From: Herbidospora solisilvae
Lineage (GTDB): Bacteria > Actinomycetota > Actinomycetes > Streptosporangiales > Streptosporangiaceae
Direction of reading: 5' to 3'
DNA length: 64,000 bases
Assembly (NCBI RefSeq): GCF_009901565.1
Contig: NZ_WXEW01000002.1
Span: 682,001 to 746,000, forward strand
The stretch's first letter is position 1, and every line of letters starts with the position of its first letter. This document shows, piece by piece, positions 54,777-62,758 of the stretch. The notes beneath the pieces are model-generated. The model saw only the letters and a program-made list of their open reading frames with translations. It was not told the origin of the DNA and ran no database searches. The position numbers were made by a program, and so were the translations under genes.

Positions 54777-55537
54777 CAGACGGCCCAGGCGGGCGGGCGC
54801 TTCTGCAGGAAGGCGCTCATGCCCTCGCGCGCCTCGGCCGAGGAGAACAACTTGGCCGACAGGGTCGCCATCTCGTCGCCGCGTTCGGCCAGCAGCCGCC
54901 GGACCGGCTCGGTGACCAGCCGCTTCGACTCCGCGAGGCCCTGCGGCGAGGCCGCGCGCAGGCCGTCGAGCACACTCTCGACCGCGTCGTCGAGCTGCGG
55001 CAGCGGAACCGCCCGGGTCAGCAGGCCGATGCGCTCGGCCTCCATCGCGCCGAACGTCTCGCCGGTGATGAAGTAGCGTCCGGCGGCCCGGCCGTCGAGG
55101 CGCGGCAGCAGGGTCAGCGAGATCATCGCGGGCGCGAGGCCGAGGCGGGCCTCGGTGAACGCGTAGTCGCCGCCGTCGTCGGCCACGACGACGTCGCACG
55201 CGCCGAGCAGCCCCAGGCCGCCCGCCCGCGCCTTGCCCGCGACCCGGCAGACCACCGGCTTGGGCAGCTCGACGACCAGCGTGAACAGGTCGATCATGCG
55301 GCGGGTGCCGGCCTCCATGCCCTCGGCCGCCGCCTCCGACAGGTCGGCCCCGGCGCAGAACACCGGGCCGGTGTGGGTGAGCAGCACCGCCCGGACGCCG
55401 TCGTCGGACCCGGCCGCCTCCAGGTGGGCCGACAGCTCCTCGACGAGCTGCCGCGACAGGGCGTTGCGGTTGCGCGGCGAGTCGAGAGTTACCGTGGCCA
55501 CCCCGCGCTCGACGGCCATGTGTACGACCTCGGTCAC
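54776..55537 (-). CDS. Enoyl-CoA hydratase/isomerase family protein
   Basis: A 253-residue crotonase-fold enzyme. The oxyanion loop is FCAGADLSEAA and the second one AGGLGLLGACDVVVADD; EARLGLAPAMISLTLLPRL follows. The position between carboxylase and AtuA-like genes suggests hydration of the carboxylated enoyl-CoA, as AtuE or LiuC do. It overlaps the carboxylase alpha stop by four bases. Both catalytic glutamate positions should be checked by alignment. Confidence 0.9.
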   Translation of the reverse strand: MTEVVHMAVERGVATVTLDSPRNRNALSRQLVEELSAHLEAAGSDDGVRAVLLTHTGPVFCAGADLSEAAAEGMEAGTRRMIDLFTLVVELPKPVVCRVAGKARAGGLGLLGACDVVVADDGGDYAFTEARLGLAPAMISLTLLPRLDGRAAGRYFITGETFGAMEAERIGLLTRAVPLPQLDDAVESVLDGLRAASPQGLAESKRLVTEPVRRLLAERGDEMATLSAKLFSSAEAREGMSAFLQKRPPAWAV

Positions 55538-57453
55538 TGTGTCACTTCCTTGATCACGGCCAGTGGTGTGCCCGCGTCGACCTGCCGCCCGGCGACGGCG
55601 GTCAGCTCGGCCACCACCCCCTCGGCGGGGGCCGTGATGCGATGCTCCATCTTCATGGCCTCCAGCACCACGACCGTCTGCCCCGGTTTCACCGTGTCAC
55701 CCACGCCGACCTCCACCCGGAGCACGGTCCCGGGCATCGGGGCGGGCAACGAACCAGGAGGAGTCTGCACCACCGGTTCCGGCAGCCGGGGCAGCGGGGT
55801 CAGCCGGACGGGGCCGAGCGAGGAGTCGACGTACACGGCGTCGTCGTAGGAGGCCACCGCGAAGACCCGGCGCACGCCGGCGATCTCCAGGACCACCTCC
55901 TCCGGCGCGGCCGACACGAGGACCGCCTCGGGCGAGGAGCGCAGGCCGTCGCGGGTGTGCAGGTAGGTGACCTCCCCGGCCTCGGCGAAGGACACCCGGT
56001 GAGGTTGCGACACGACGTTGCGCCAGCCCGGCGGCAGGTCGCCGAGCGTCTTCCTCGGCCGGGCCGCCTGGGCGAGGGCCGCCGCCAGCGCCGAGAACCG
56101 CACCGCCTCGGGGCCGGCGAGCGGCCCCAGGTCGTGGCGGGTCAGGAAGCCGGTGTCGGTCTGGCCCTGGAGGAACTCCGGGTGGCGCAGGACGCGCACG
56201 AGCAGGTCGCGGTTGGTCGCCGGGCCGTGCAGCTTCGCGCCGGCCAGCGCCGTGGCCAGCCTTCGCGCCGCCGCCTCGCGGGTGGGGGCGTAGGCGATGA
56301 CCTTGGCCAGCATCGGGTCGTAGAAGGTGCCGATCTCGTCGCCGGACACCACGCCCGAGTCGAGCCGCAGGCCGCCCTGGGCGAACTCGGCCTCCACGCC
56401 GGGCACCTCGAAGCGGTGCAGGCGGCCGCTCTGCGGCGTCCAGCCGTCGGCCGGGTCCTCGGCGTACAGGCGCACCTCGATGGCGTGGCCGACCGGGCTC
56501 GGCGGCAGGCCGGGCAGGGCGGCGCCCTCGGCGATCTCGATCTGCAGGCGGACCAGGTCGACGCCGTAGACGGCCTCGGTGACCGGGTGTTCGACCTGGA
56601 TGCGGGTGTTCATCTCCAGGAAGTGGAACTGGTCGCCGGACAGCAGGAACTCGACGGTCCCGGCGCCGGTGTAGCCGATGGCGCGGGCCGCGTTCACCGC
56701 CGCGTCGGCCAGCGCGCGCCGCAGGTCGGGGGTCACGCCGGGGGAGGGCGCCTCCTCCAGGACCTTCTGGTGGCGGCGCTGGATCGAGCACTCGCGCTCG
56801 CCGAGTGCCCAGACGGTGCCGTGGGTGTCGGCGAGGATCTGCACCTCGATGTGCCGGGCCCGCTCCAGCAGCGGCTCGGCGAACACGGTGCCGTCGCCGA
56901 ACGCCGCCGCGGCCTCGCGCCCCGCCGACTCGACCGCCTCGGCGAGCTCGTCGGCCGACCGCACGACCCGCATCCCGCGCCCGCCGCCCCCGGCCGACGC
57001 CTTCAGCAGCAAGGGATAGACGAGGTCGGCGGGCGGCTCCTCGACCCCGCCCGCGAACGTCACGGTGGGCAGCAACGGCACCCCGGCCTCGGCCATCAGC
57101 GCCTTGGACTCGATCTTGTCGCCCATCGCCGCGATGGCCTCGGGGGAGGGCCCGATCCAGGTCAGCCCCGCCTCGACCACCGCCCGCGCGAACCCGGCGT
57201 CCTCGGAGAGGAACCCGTAGCCCGGGTGCACCGCGTCGGCGCCCGCCGCCCGCGCCGCCGCGACCAGCTTCCCGGCGTCCGTGTACGCCTTCACGTCGCC
57301 CAGGCCGACCGCCGCCCCGGCCTCGGCGACGTGCCGCGACCCGGCGTCGGCGTGGCTGAACACCGCGACCGTCTCGATCCCCAGCGCGTCGCACGCGCGG
57401 ATCACCCGGCGCGCGATCTCGCCCCGGTTGGCCACCAGAACCCGACTGATCAT
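55534..57453 (-). CDS. Acyl-CoA carboxylase alpha subunit (biotin carboxylase with carrier), Atu-like operon
   Basis: A 639-residue biotin carboxylase: [17 protein letters not shown] at the N-terminus, KASAGGGGRGM and [14 protein letters not shown] in ATP-grasp, and biotinyl Lys601 in EAMKMEH. It is about 40 residues longer than the leucine-pathway paralogue at 25 kb, in the linker before the carrier. The ATG is five bases after the beta stop. Partnering with the beta subunit upstream gives either geranyl-CoA-type or another branched enoyl-CoA carboxylation. Confidence 0.94.
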   Translation of the reverse strand: MISRVLVANRGEIARRVIRACDALGIETVAVFSHADAGSRHVAEAGAAVGLGDVKAYTDAGKLVAAARAAGADAVHPGYGFLSEDAGFARAVVEAGLTWIGPSPEAIAAMGDKIESKALMAEAGVPLLPTVTFAGGVEEPPADLVYPLLLKASAGGGGRGMRVVRSADELAEAVESAGREAAAAFGDGTVFAEPLLERARHIEVQILADTHGTVWALGERECSIQRRHQKVLEEAPSPGVTPDLRRALADAAVNAARAIGYTGAGTVEFLLSGDQFHFLEMNTRIQVEHPVTEAVYGVDLVRLQIEIAEGAALPGLPPSPVGHAIEVRLYAEDPADGWTPQSGRLHRFEVPGVEAEFAQGGLRLDSGVVSGDEIGTFYDPMLAKVIAYAPTREAAARRLATALAGAKLHGPATNRDLLVRVLRHPEFLQGQTDTGFLTRHDLGPLAGPEAVRFSALAAALAQAARPRKTLGDLPPGWRNVVSQPHRVSFAEAGEVTYLHTRDGLRSSPEAVLVSAAPEEVVLEIAGVRRVFAVASYDDAVYVDSSLGPVRLTPLPRLPEPVVQTPPGSLPAPMPGTVLRVEVGVGDTVKPGQTVVVLEAMKMEHRITAPAEGVVAELTAVAGRQVDAGTPLAVIKEVTQ

Positions 57454-57458
57454 CTGAC

Positions 57459-59039
57459 TCACATCCGGAAGACGCCGAAACCGGCGGCGGGCGGCTCGGG
57501 TGCCGAGCCGATGGCGGACAGGCACAACCCGAGGACGGTCCGGGTGTCGCGCGGGTCGATCACCCCGTCGTCGTAGAGACGGCCGGACAGGAAGAACGGC
57601 AGCGACTCGGCCTCGACCTGCGCCTCGACCATCGCGCGCATGGCCGCGTCGCCCTCCTCGTCGAACGCCTGCCCGCGCGCCTCGGCGGCGGCCCGGCCGA
57701 CGATCGACAACACCCCGGCGAGCTGGGCCGGGCCCATCACCGCCGACTTCGCGCTCGGCCAGGTGAACAGGAACCGGGGGTCGTAGGCCCGCCCGCACAT
57801 GCCGTAGTTGCCCGCGCCGTAGCTGGCCCCCATGACGACCGTCAGGTGGGGGACCGTCGAGTTGGCCACCGCGTTGATCATCATCGAGCCGTGCTTGATG
57901 ATGCCGGACCGCTCGTAGTCCTTGCCGACCATGTAGCCGGTGGTGTTCTGCAGGAACAGCAGCGGCGTGCGCGACTGGTTGGCGAGCTGGATGAACTGGG
58001 CGGCCTTCTGCGCCTCCTGGCCGAACAGCACGCCCCGCGCGTTGGCCAGGACGCCGACGTCGTAGCCGTGGATCACGGCCCAGCCGGTCACCAGGCTCGG
58101 GCCGTAGAGCGGCTTGAACTCGTCGAACTCGCTCGCGTCGACGATCCGGCGGATCACCTCGCGCGGGTCGAACGGGACGCGCAGGTCTTCGGGGACGACG
58201 CCGAGCAGTCCGTCCTCGTCGAGCAGCGGCGGGCGGCTCGGCCTGGCGGCCCGGCCCAGCTTGCGCCAGTTGAGCCGTTTGACGATGTCGCGCCCGATGC
58301 GCAGGGCGTCGTGCTCCGACTCGGCCAGGTAGTCGGCCAGGCCCGAGTCGCGGGCGTGCATCTCGGCGCCGCCGAGCGACTCGTCGTCGGCGTCCTCGCC
58401 GGTCGCGACCTTGACCAGCGGCGGGCCGCCGAGGAACACCTTGGCGCGTTCCCGGACCATGACGACGTGGTCGGACAACCCCGGCACGTAGGCGCCGCCG
58501 GCGGTGGAGTTGCCGAAGACCAGGGCGATCGTCGGGATGCCGGCCGCCGACAACCGGGTCAGGTCGCGGAACACGCGCCCGCCCGGGATGAAGATCTCCT
58601 TCTGCGTCGGCAGGTCGGCGCCGCCCGACTCGACCAGGTTGACGAGCGGGAGCCGGTTCTCCAGGGCGATCTGGGTGGCCCGCAGCGTCTTGCGCAGCGT
58701 CCACGGGTTCGACGCGCCGCCCCGGACGGTCGGGTCGTTGGCGACGATCACGCACTCGACGCCCTCGACCACGCCGATGCCGGTGACCACGCTGGCGCCG
58801 ACGGGGAAGTCGGACCCCCAGGCGGCCAGCGGGGACAGTTCGAGGAAGGGGGCGCCGGGGTCGAGCAGCAGCTCCACGCGCTCACGGGCCAGGAGCTTGC
58901 CCCGGGCATGATGCCGGTCGACGTACTTCTGCCCGCCGCCTTCGACCGCTTTGGCGTGCTCGGCGGTCAGTTCGGCGATCCTGTCGAGCATCGCCGCACG
59001 CCGCCGCTGCGTTTCCGCCGAGTCGGGAGGTTCGATCAC
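57459..59039 (-). CDS. Acyl-CoA carboxylase beta subunit, Atu-like operon
   Basis: A 526-residue carboxyltransferase: [17 protein letters not shown] in the first half and ASYGAGNYGMCGRAYDPRF in the second. It differs from the leucine-pathway beta subunit at the acyl pocket (PVGASVVTGIGVVEG, PGGRVFRDLTRLSAAG), consistent with another substrate. GTG 59039 is chosen because sequence before it (SGGSGVVRPRGR) looks non-family; an ATG at 59093 is the alternative. Neither has a ribosome site, so a leaderless message is possible. It is first in the operon. Confidence 0.92.
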   Translation of the reverse strand: MIEPPDSAETQRRRAAMLDRIAELTAEHAKAVEGGGQKYVDRHHARGKLLARERVELLLDPGAPFLELSPLAAWGSDFPVGASVVTGIGVVEGVECVIVANDPTVRGGASNPWTLRKTLRATQIALENRLPLVNLVESGGADLPTQKEIFIPGGRVFRDLTRLSAAGIPTIALVFGNSTAGGAYVPGLSDHVVMVRERAKVFLGGPPLVKVATGEDADDESLGGAEMHARDSGLADYLAESEHDALRIGRDIVKRLNWRKLGRAARPSRPPLLDEDGLLGVVPEDLRVPFDPREVIRRIVDASEFDEFKPLYGPSLVTGWAVIHGYDVGVLANARGVLFGQEAQKAAQFIQLANQSRTPLLFLQNTTGYMVGKDYERSGIIKHGSMMINAVANSTVPHLTVVMGASYGAGNYGMCGRAYDPRFLFTWPSAKSAVMGPAQLAGVLSIVGRAAAEARGQAFDEEGDAAMRAMVEAQVEAESLPFFLSGRLYDDGVIDPRDTRTVLGLCLSAIGSAPEPPAAGFGVFRM

Positions 59040-59264
59040 GTTCGGTGAGTTTAATCTTCCGCGCGGGCGGACGACCCCCGAACCCCCTGACATGCGGCTT
59101 TCAGCCTAATTTCAGGCGAAGTAAGCCTTGACCTGTTCATCGGCGCAGCTCAACGTGGCCCCGCTTGACTCCCTTACGTGGAAACTCCTGTCCGGCCTTG
59201 TCCGGCCATGGCGACCTCATCAGACTCATTGAGTCTTCAACTATCTGCACGGATGAGGAGAGGC

Positions 59265-59681
59265 ATGAAGCGCATCATCTTCGTTGTCGTCGGCGTCATC
59301 GGCGCCATGCTCACCGGCATCACTCCCGCGTCCGCGGCGACCTCCCCGGTCGACTGCTCCACGGGCACGTACACGCGGGTCTACACCAGCTACATGCCCA
59401 CCAACATGGAGCGGGGGGCCGTCGACGGGCGCAGCTACAACATCGGCGCCAACCTGGCGTACGACTACGAGATCTGCCTCGACATCCCCGACAACGAGAC
59501 GTTCTCGATCGAGGTGCGGATCTACAACAACGGAAGCTGGAGCACGTTCACGGACAACCGGCCCGGCGACAAGATCTTCCGCTACTCGCTCGCCCCCAAC
59601 AGCTTCTGGCAGGTCTACGGCACGCTGACCGGCCCCGGCAGCACGTACCTCTACTACACCTGGAACGAGAAGCGGCTCTAG
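59265..59681 (+). CDS. Small secreted protein
   Basis: A 138-residue exported protein with a clear Sec signal (MKRIIFVVVGVIGAMLTGIT, cut after ASA near 28). The mature part is rich in Tyr, Asn and Ser and has two cysteines that could form a disulfide. GAGGAG sits four bases before the ATG. It converges with the Ser/Thr kinase gene, overlapping its end by four bases. The function is unknown; it resembles small beta-sheet secreted proteins. Confidence 0.8.
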   Translation: MKRIIFVVVGVIGAMLTGITPASAATSPVDCSTGTYTRVYTSYMPTNMERGAVDGRSYNIGANLAYDYEICLDIPDNETFSIEVRIYNNGSWSTFTDNRPGDKIFRYSLAPNSFWQVYGTLTGPGSTYLYYTWNEKRL

Positions 59682-61168
59682 CCGCAGTGGGTCCAGCCGC
59701 TCTGCCAGGTGGCCTTCGCGAAGCCGCCGCCCCAGACGACGCACTTCTTCTTCGCCAGGAGGCGGATCGGGCCGGCGTAGGCGGTGTAGCGGCCCCAGTC
59801 GTTGCCGTGGGCGCCCTTCTGCACGCGCAGGAGGGCGCCCATCTTGATGGTGCCGGGGATGACGTTCTTCGACAGGGTGACCACGCAGTTGAGGCCGGTC
59901 GCCTGTTCGTACAGGAGATAGGTGGTGGCCCGGCCGTTCTGCCAGCGGTGCCGGTCGACGATCGTGAACCCGGCCCCGCACAGGCCCTCGGGCGTGTTGG
60001 GGTTGGGCTCCCTGGCCTTCGTCGGGCTCGGGCTGGGGGAGGGGGACGGCGACGGGGACGGCGAGGGGCTGGGCGACGGCGAGGGCGTCGGGGTCAGGCT
60101 CGGGCGCGGCTTGTCGACCACGTCGGGGCGCTCGGTCGGGGCCTCCGTCGTCGGCGCGGGCGGCTCGGGCTGGGCCGCGACCGGGGAGAGCGACGGGCGG
60201 GGGGCGCGCTTGGTCGGGGTGAGCTGCGCGATGACCGGGGCGGCCGTCGGCGCGGCCATCGCGGTGCGCGGCTCGGGCCGGGTCAGGACATAGGCGGCGG
60301 CGCCCAGGAGGACCACGGCCGTCGCGGCGGCCAGGACCGTCCGGCCGCGTCTCCCGGGGGCCGCCTTGATCACGCCGTGGTCGCCGCGCAGGTAGGCGAT
60401 CAGCTGCTCGGGGGTCGGGCGGTCGGCCGGGTTCTTGGCCAGGCAGCGCGCGACCAGGGTGCGCATCGGCTCCTCGACCCCGCCGAGGTCGGGCTCGGAG
60501 TGCAGGATGCGGTTCAGCACGACCGGGATCGAGTCGGCGCCGAACGCCGGGCGGCCGGTGGCCGCGAAGACCATGGTGACGCCCCACGCGAACACGTCGG
60601 AGGCGGGGCTCGCGGTGGCCTCGCTCAGTAACTCGGGGGCCAGGTAGGCGGGGGTGCCCATGGTGGTGCCGCTCATCGTGGCCTGCGGGGCGTCGAGCGC
60701 CTTGGCCACGCCGAAGTCGATCACGACCGGGCCCTCGGGGCCCATCAGCACGTTGGCCGGCTTCAGGTCGCGGTGGGTGATCCCGGCCTGGTGGATGGCC
60801 GCCAGGGCGGTCGCGGTCGCGATGCCCAGCCGTTCGAGCGCCGCGCCGCGGCGCGGGCCCTCCCGCTCGACGAGGTCTTTCAGGGACGGGCCCGGGACGT
60901 ACTCGCTGACGATGTAGGGCTGGTTTCCGGCGAGGTCGGCGTACAGGACCGGAGCGGTGCTGAACCGGGCCACCCGCTGGGCCAGGCTGACCTCGCGCAG
61001 GAAGCGGGCGCGGGCCGCCGGATCGGCGCTGAGCCGGGTGTGCAGCAGTTTCACGGCCACGGTCGCGCCGTCGGGGGTCACGCCCCTGTAGACGACGCCC
61101 TGGCCACCCTCGCCCAGCCGGCCGACGATCTCGAACGGCCCCAGCCGTGAGGGGTCGCCTTCCACCAT
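59678..61168 (-). CDS. Membrane Ser/Thr protein kinase with extracellular sensor domain
   Basis: A 496-residue kinase of Hanks type. It has GEGGQGVVYRG, ATP lysine Lys40, HRDLKPAN at 132-139, DFG at 151-153 and the APE equivalent LAPELL; all are intact. A membrane helix near 280 (TVLAAATAVVLLGAAAYVL) leads outside to a proline-rich linker with about ten Ser-Pro units, then a roughly 100-residue domain with four cysteines (GLCGAGFTIVDRHRW through WTHCG) in place of PASTA repeats. ATG 61168 is taken; a GTG three codons earlier is possible. Confidence 0.92.
   Translation of the reverse strand: MVEGDPSRLGPFEIVGRLGEGGQGVVYRGVTPDGATVAVKLLHTRLSADPAARARFLREVSLAQRVARFSTAPVLYADLAGNQPYIVSEYVPGPSLKDLVEREGPRRGAALERLGIATATALAAIHQAGITHRDLKPANVLMGPEGPVVIDFGVAKALDAPQATMSGTTMGTPAYLAPELLSEATASPASDVFAWGVTMVFAATGRPAFGADSIPVVLNRILHSEPDLGGVEEPMRTLVARCLAKNPADRPTPEQLIAYLRGDHGVIKAAPGRRGRTVLAAATAVVLLGAAAYVLTRPEPRTAMAAPTAAPVIAQLTPTKRAPRPSLSPVAAQPEPPAPTTEAPTERPDVVDKPRPSLTPTPSPSPSPSPSPSPSPSPSPSPTKAREPNPNTPEGLCGAGFTIVDRHRWQNGRATTYLLYEQATGLNCVVTLSKNVIPGTIKMGALLRVQKGAHGNDWGRYTAYAGPIRLLAKKKCVVWGGGFAKATWQSGWTHCG
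60021..60093 (-). repeat. Ser-Pro codon repeat in the kinase linker
   Basis: About ten tandem Ser-Pro codon pairs, written as varied GGGGGACGGC-like units on the plus strand. It codes for the extended extracellular spacer of the kinase and is not a CRISPR or intergenic repeat. Confidence 0.75.
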
Positions 61169-61189
61169 GGGGAGCACGCTACCAGTGGG

Positions 61190-62572
61190 TCAGATGGCCT
61201 TGCCCGGGTTAAGGATGTTGTGGGGGTCGAAGACCTGCTTTATCCCGGTCTGGAGGGATGCCACGACGGGCCCGCTCTCCAGCTCCAGCCACCGCTTCTT
61301 CAGCAGGCCCACGCCGTGCTCCCCGGTGAGGGTGCCGCCGAGGCGCAGCGCGGCCCGGAAGATCTCGTCGGCCGCCGCCCACACGTGCGGCGGCGGCTCG
61401 GGCAGGCCGCGCTCGAAGATGAACACCGGGTGCAGGTTGCCGTCGCCGGCGTGGGCGACGGTGCAGATCCGCACGTCGTGCCGCCGGGCGACGGCCTCGA
61501 TCTCGGCGATCATGTCGGGCAGCTTCGACCTCGGCACGCAGACGTCCTCGGTCAGGCACTCGCCGAGGCGCTCCTTGGCCTGGTAGGCCATCCGCCGGAC
61601 CGCGATCAGCTCGTCGGCCTCCTCGGGGGTGGTCGACCGGGCCGCGAACGTGGCGCCGTGCTCCTCGCAGATCGCCGTCATGCGGTCGGCGGACTCCTCG
61701 CCGTCGGTGGCGTCCGACTGGGCCAGCAGCATGCCCTGGGTCGAGGGTTCGAGGCCGATGTGCCGCCAGTCGTCGATCGCCACGAGGGTGTTGCGGTCGA
61801 TGAGCTCCAGCATCGAGGGCCGGCAGCCCGCCGCGATGATCGCGGCCACCGCGGCGGCGGCGTCGCGCAACGAGGTGAACTCGGCCGCCATCGTCACCGG
61901 CGGCGTGGCCGGGGCGCGGCGCAGCCGGACCGTGGCCTCGGTGATGATCCCGAGGGTGCCCTCCGAGCCGACGAACAGGCCGGTCAGGTCGTAGCCGGTG
62001 ACGCCCTTCATGGTGCGGCGGCCGGTGTTGATCACCTGGCCGTCGGCCAGCACGACCTCCAGGCCCAGGGCCGAGTCGCGGGTGACGCCGTATTTCACGC
62101 AGCGCAGGCCCCCGGCGTTGGTGGCCAGGTTGCCGCCGATCGTGGAGATCTCGTAGGACGACGGGTCGGGGGCGTACATCAGCCCGTGGGCGCGGGCGGC
62201 GCGGTCGAGGTCGGCGGTGATCACGCCGGGCTGGACGACCGCGATCTCGTCGGCGGGGGAGAGTTCCACAATCCGAGTCATGCGGGCCAGTGACAGGACG
62301 ATTGACCCGTCGCCCGCGACCGCCCCTCCGGCCAGCCCGGTGCCGGCGCCGCGCGGCACCACCGGGACCCCGTTGGCGGTGGCCCATTTCATCGTCGCCA
62401 CGACGTCGTCGCGCGACTCCGCCAGGACCACCGCACGAACCGCTCCGGCCTGCAGGAACGTGCGGTCACGGGCGTAGGAGGCGGTCACGTCGGGGTCGGT
62501 CAGCACCCGTCCGGGAGCCAGCGCTGAGATGAGGTCGTCCACATCCCGAAACAGTACCAACGGGTCTGACAT
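61190..62572 (-). CDS. FAD-linked oxidase (glycolate/D-lactate dehydrogenase type)
   Basis: A 460-residue flavoenzyme oxidising a 2-hydroxyacid. The FAD_binding_4 half has VVPRGAGTGLAGGAV and APDPSSYEISTIGGNLATNAGG; the C-terminal half has CTVAHAGDGNLHPVF and GGTLTGEHGVGLLKK, all typical of GlcD-like proteins. ATG 62572 begins MSDPLVLF; a longer form adds only arginine-rich sequence. It stands alone without GlcE or GlcF partners. Confidence 0.92.
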   Translation of the reverse strand: MSDPLVLFRDVDDLISALAPGRVLTDPDVTASYARDRTFLQAGAVRAVVLAESRDDVVATMKWATANGVPVVPRGAGTGLAGGAVAGDGSIVLSLARMTRIVELSPADEIAVVQPGVITADLDRAARAHGLMYAPDPSSYEISTIGGNLATNAGGLRCVKYGVTRDSALGLEVVLADGQVINTGRRTMKGVTGYDLTGLFVGSEGTLGIITEATVRLRRAPATPPVTMAAEFTSLRDAAAAVAAIIAAGCRPSMLELIDRNTLVAIDDWRHIGLEPSTQGMLLAQSDATDGEESADRMTAICEEHGATFAARSTTPEEADELIAVRRMAYQAKERLGECLTEDVCVPRSKLPDMIAEIEAVARRHDVRICTVAHAGDGNLHPVFIFERGLPEPPPHVWAAADEIFRAALRLGGTLTGEHGVGLLKKRWLELESGPVVASLQTGIKQVFDPHNILNPGKAI

Positions 62573-62758
62573 GCACGGTAAGGCGATCAATCGATATCGG
62601 TTTCGCAACATCCCCCATTCACTTTACTTTTCCTTTACCGAGTGATCTAACGTCCCGTTGCGGCGGATGTGGCGGTTTCGCCACGACCGCACGGTGGCGC
62701 GCACCACCCCCGCGCGCCTCGACAAGCCCGGCTGACTACCGGGTGAGGGAGGAATCAC

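Noticed and set aside
60021-60093. A possible CRISPR or tandem DNA repeat
   Set aside because: It is a run of Ser-Pro codons inside the kinase frame, with no spacer structure.
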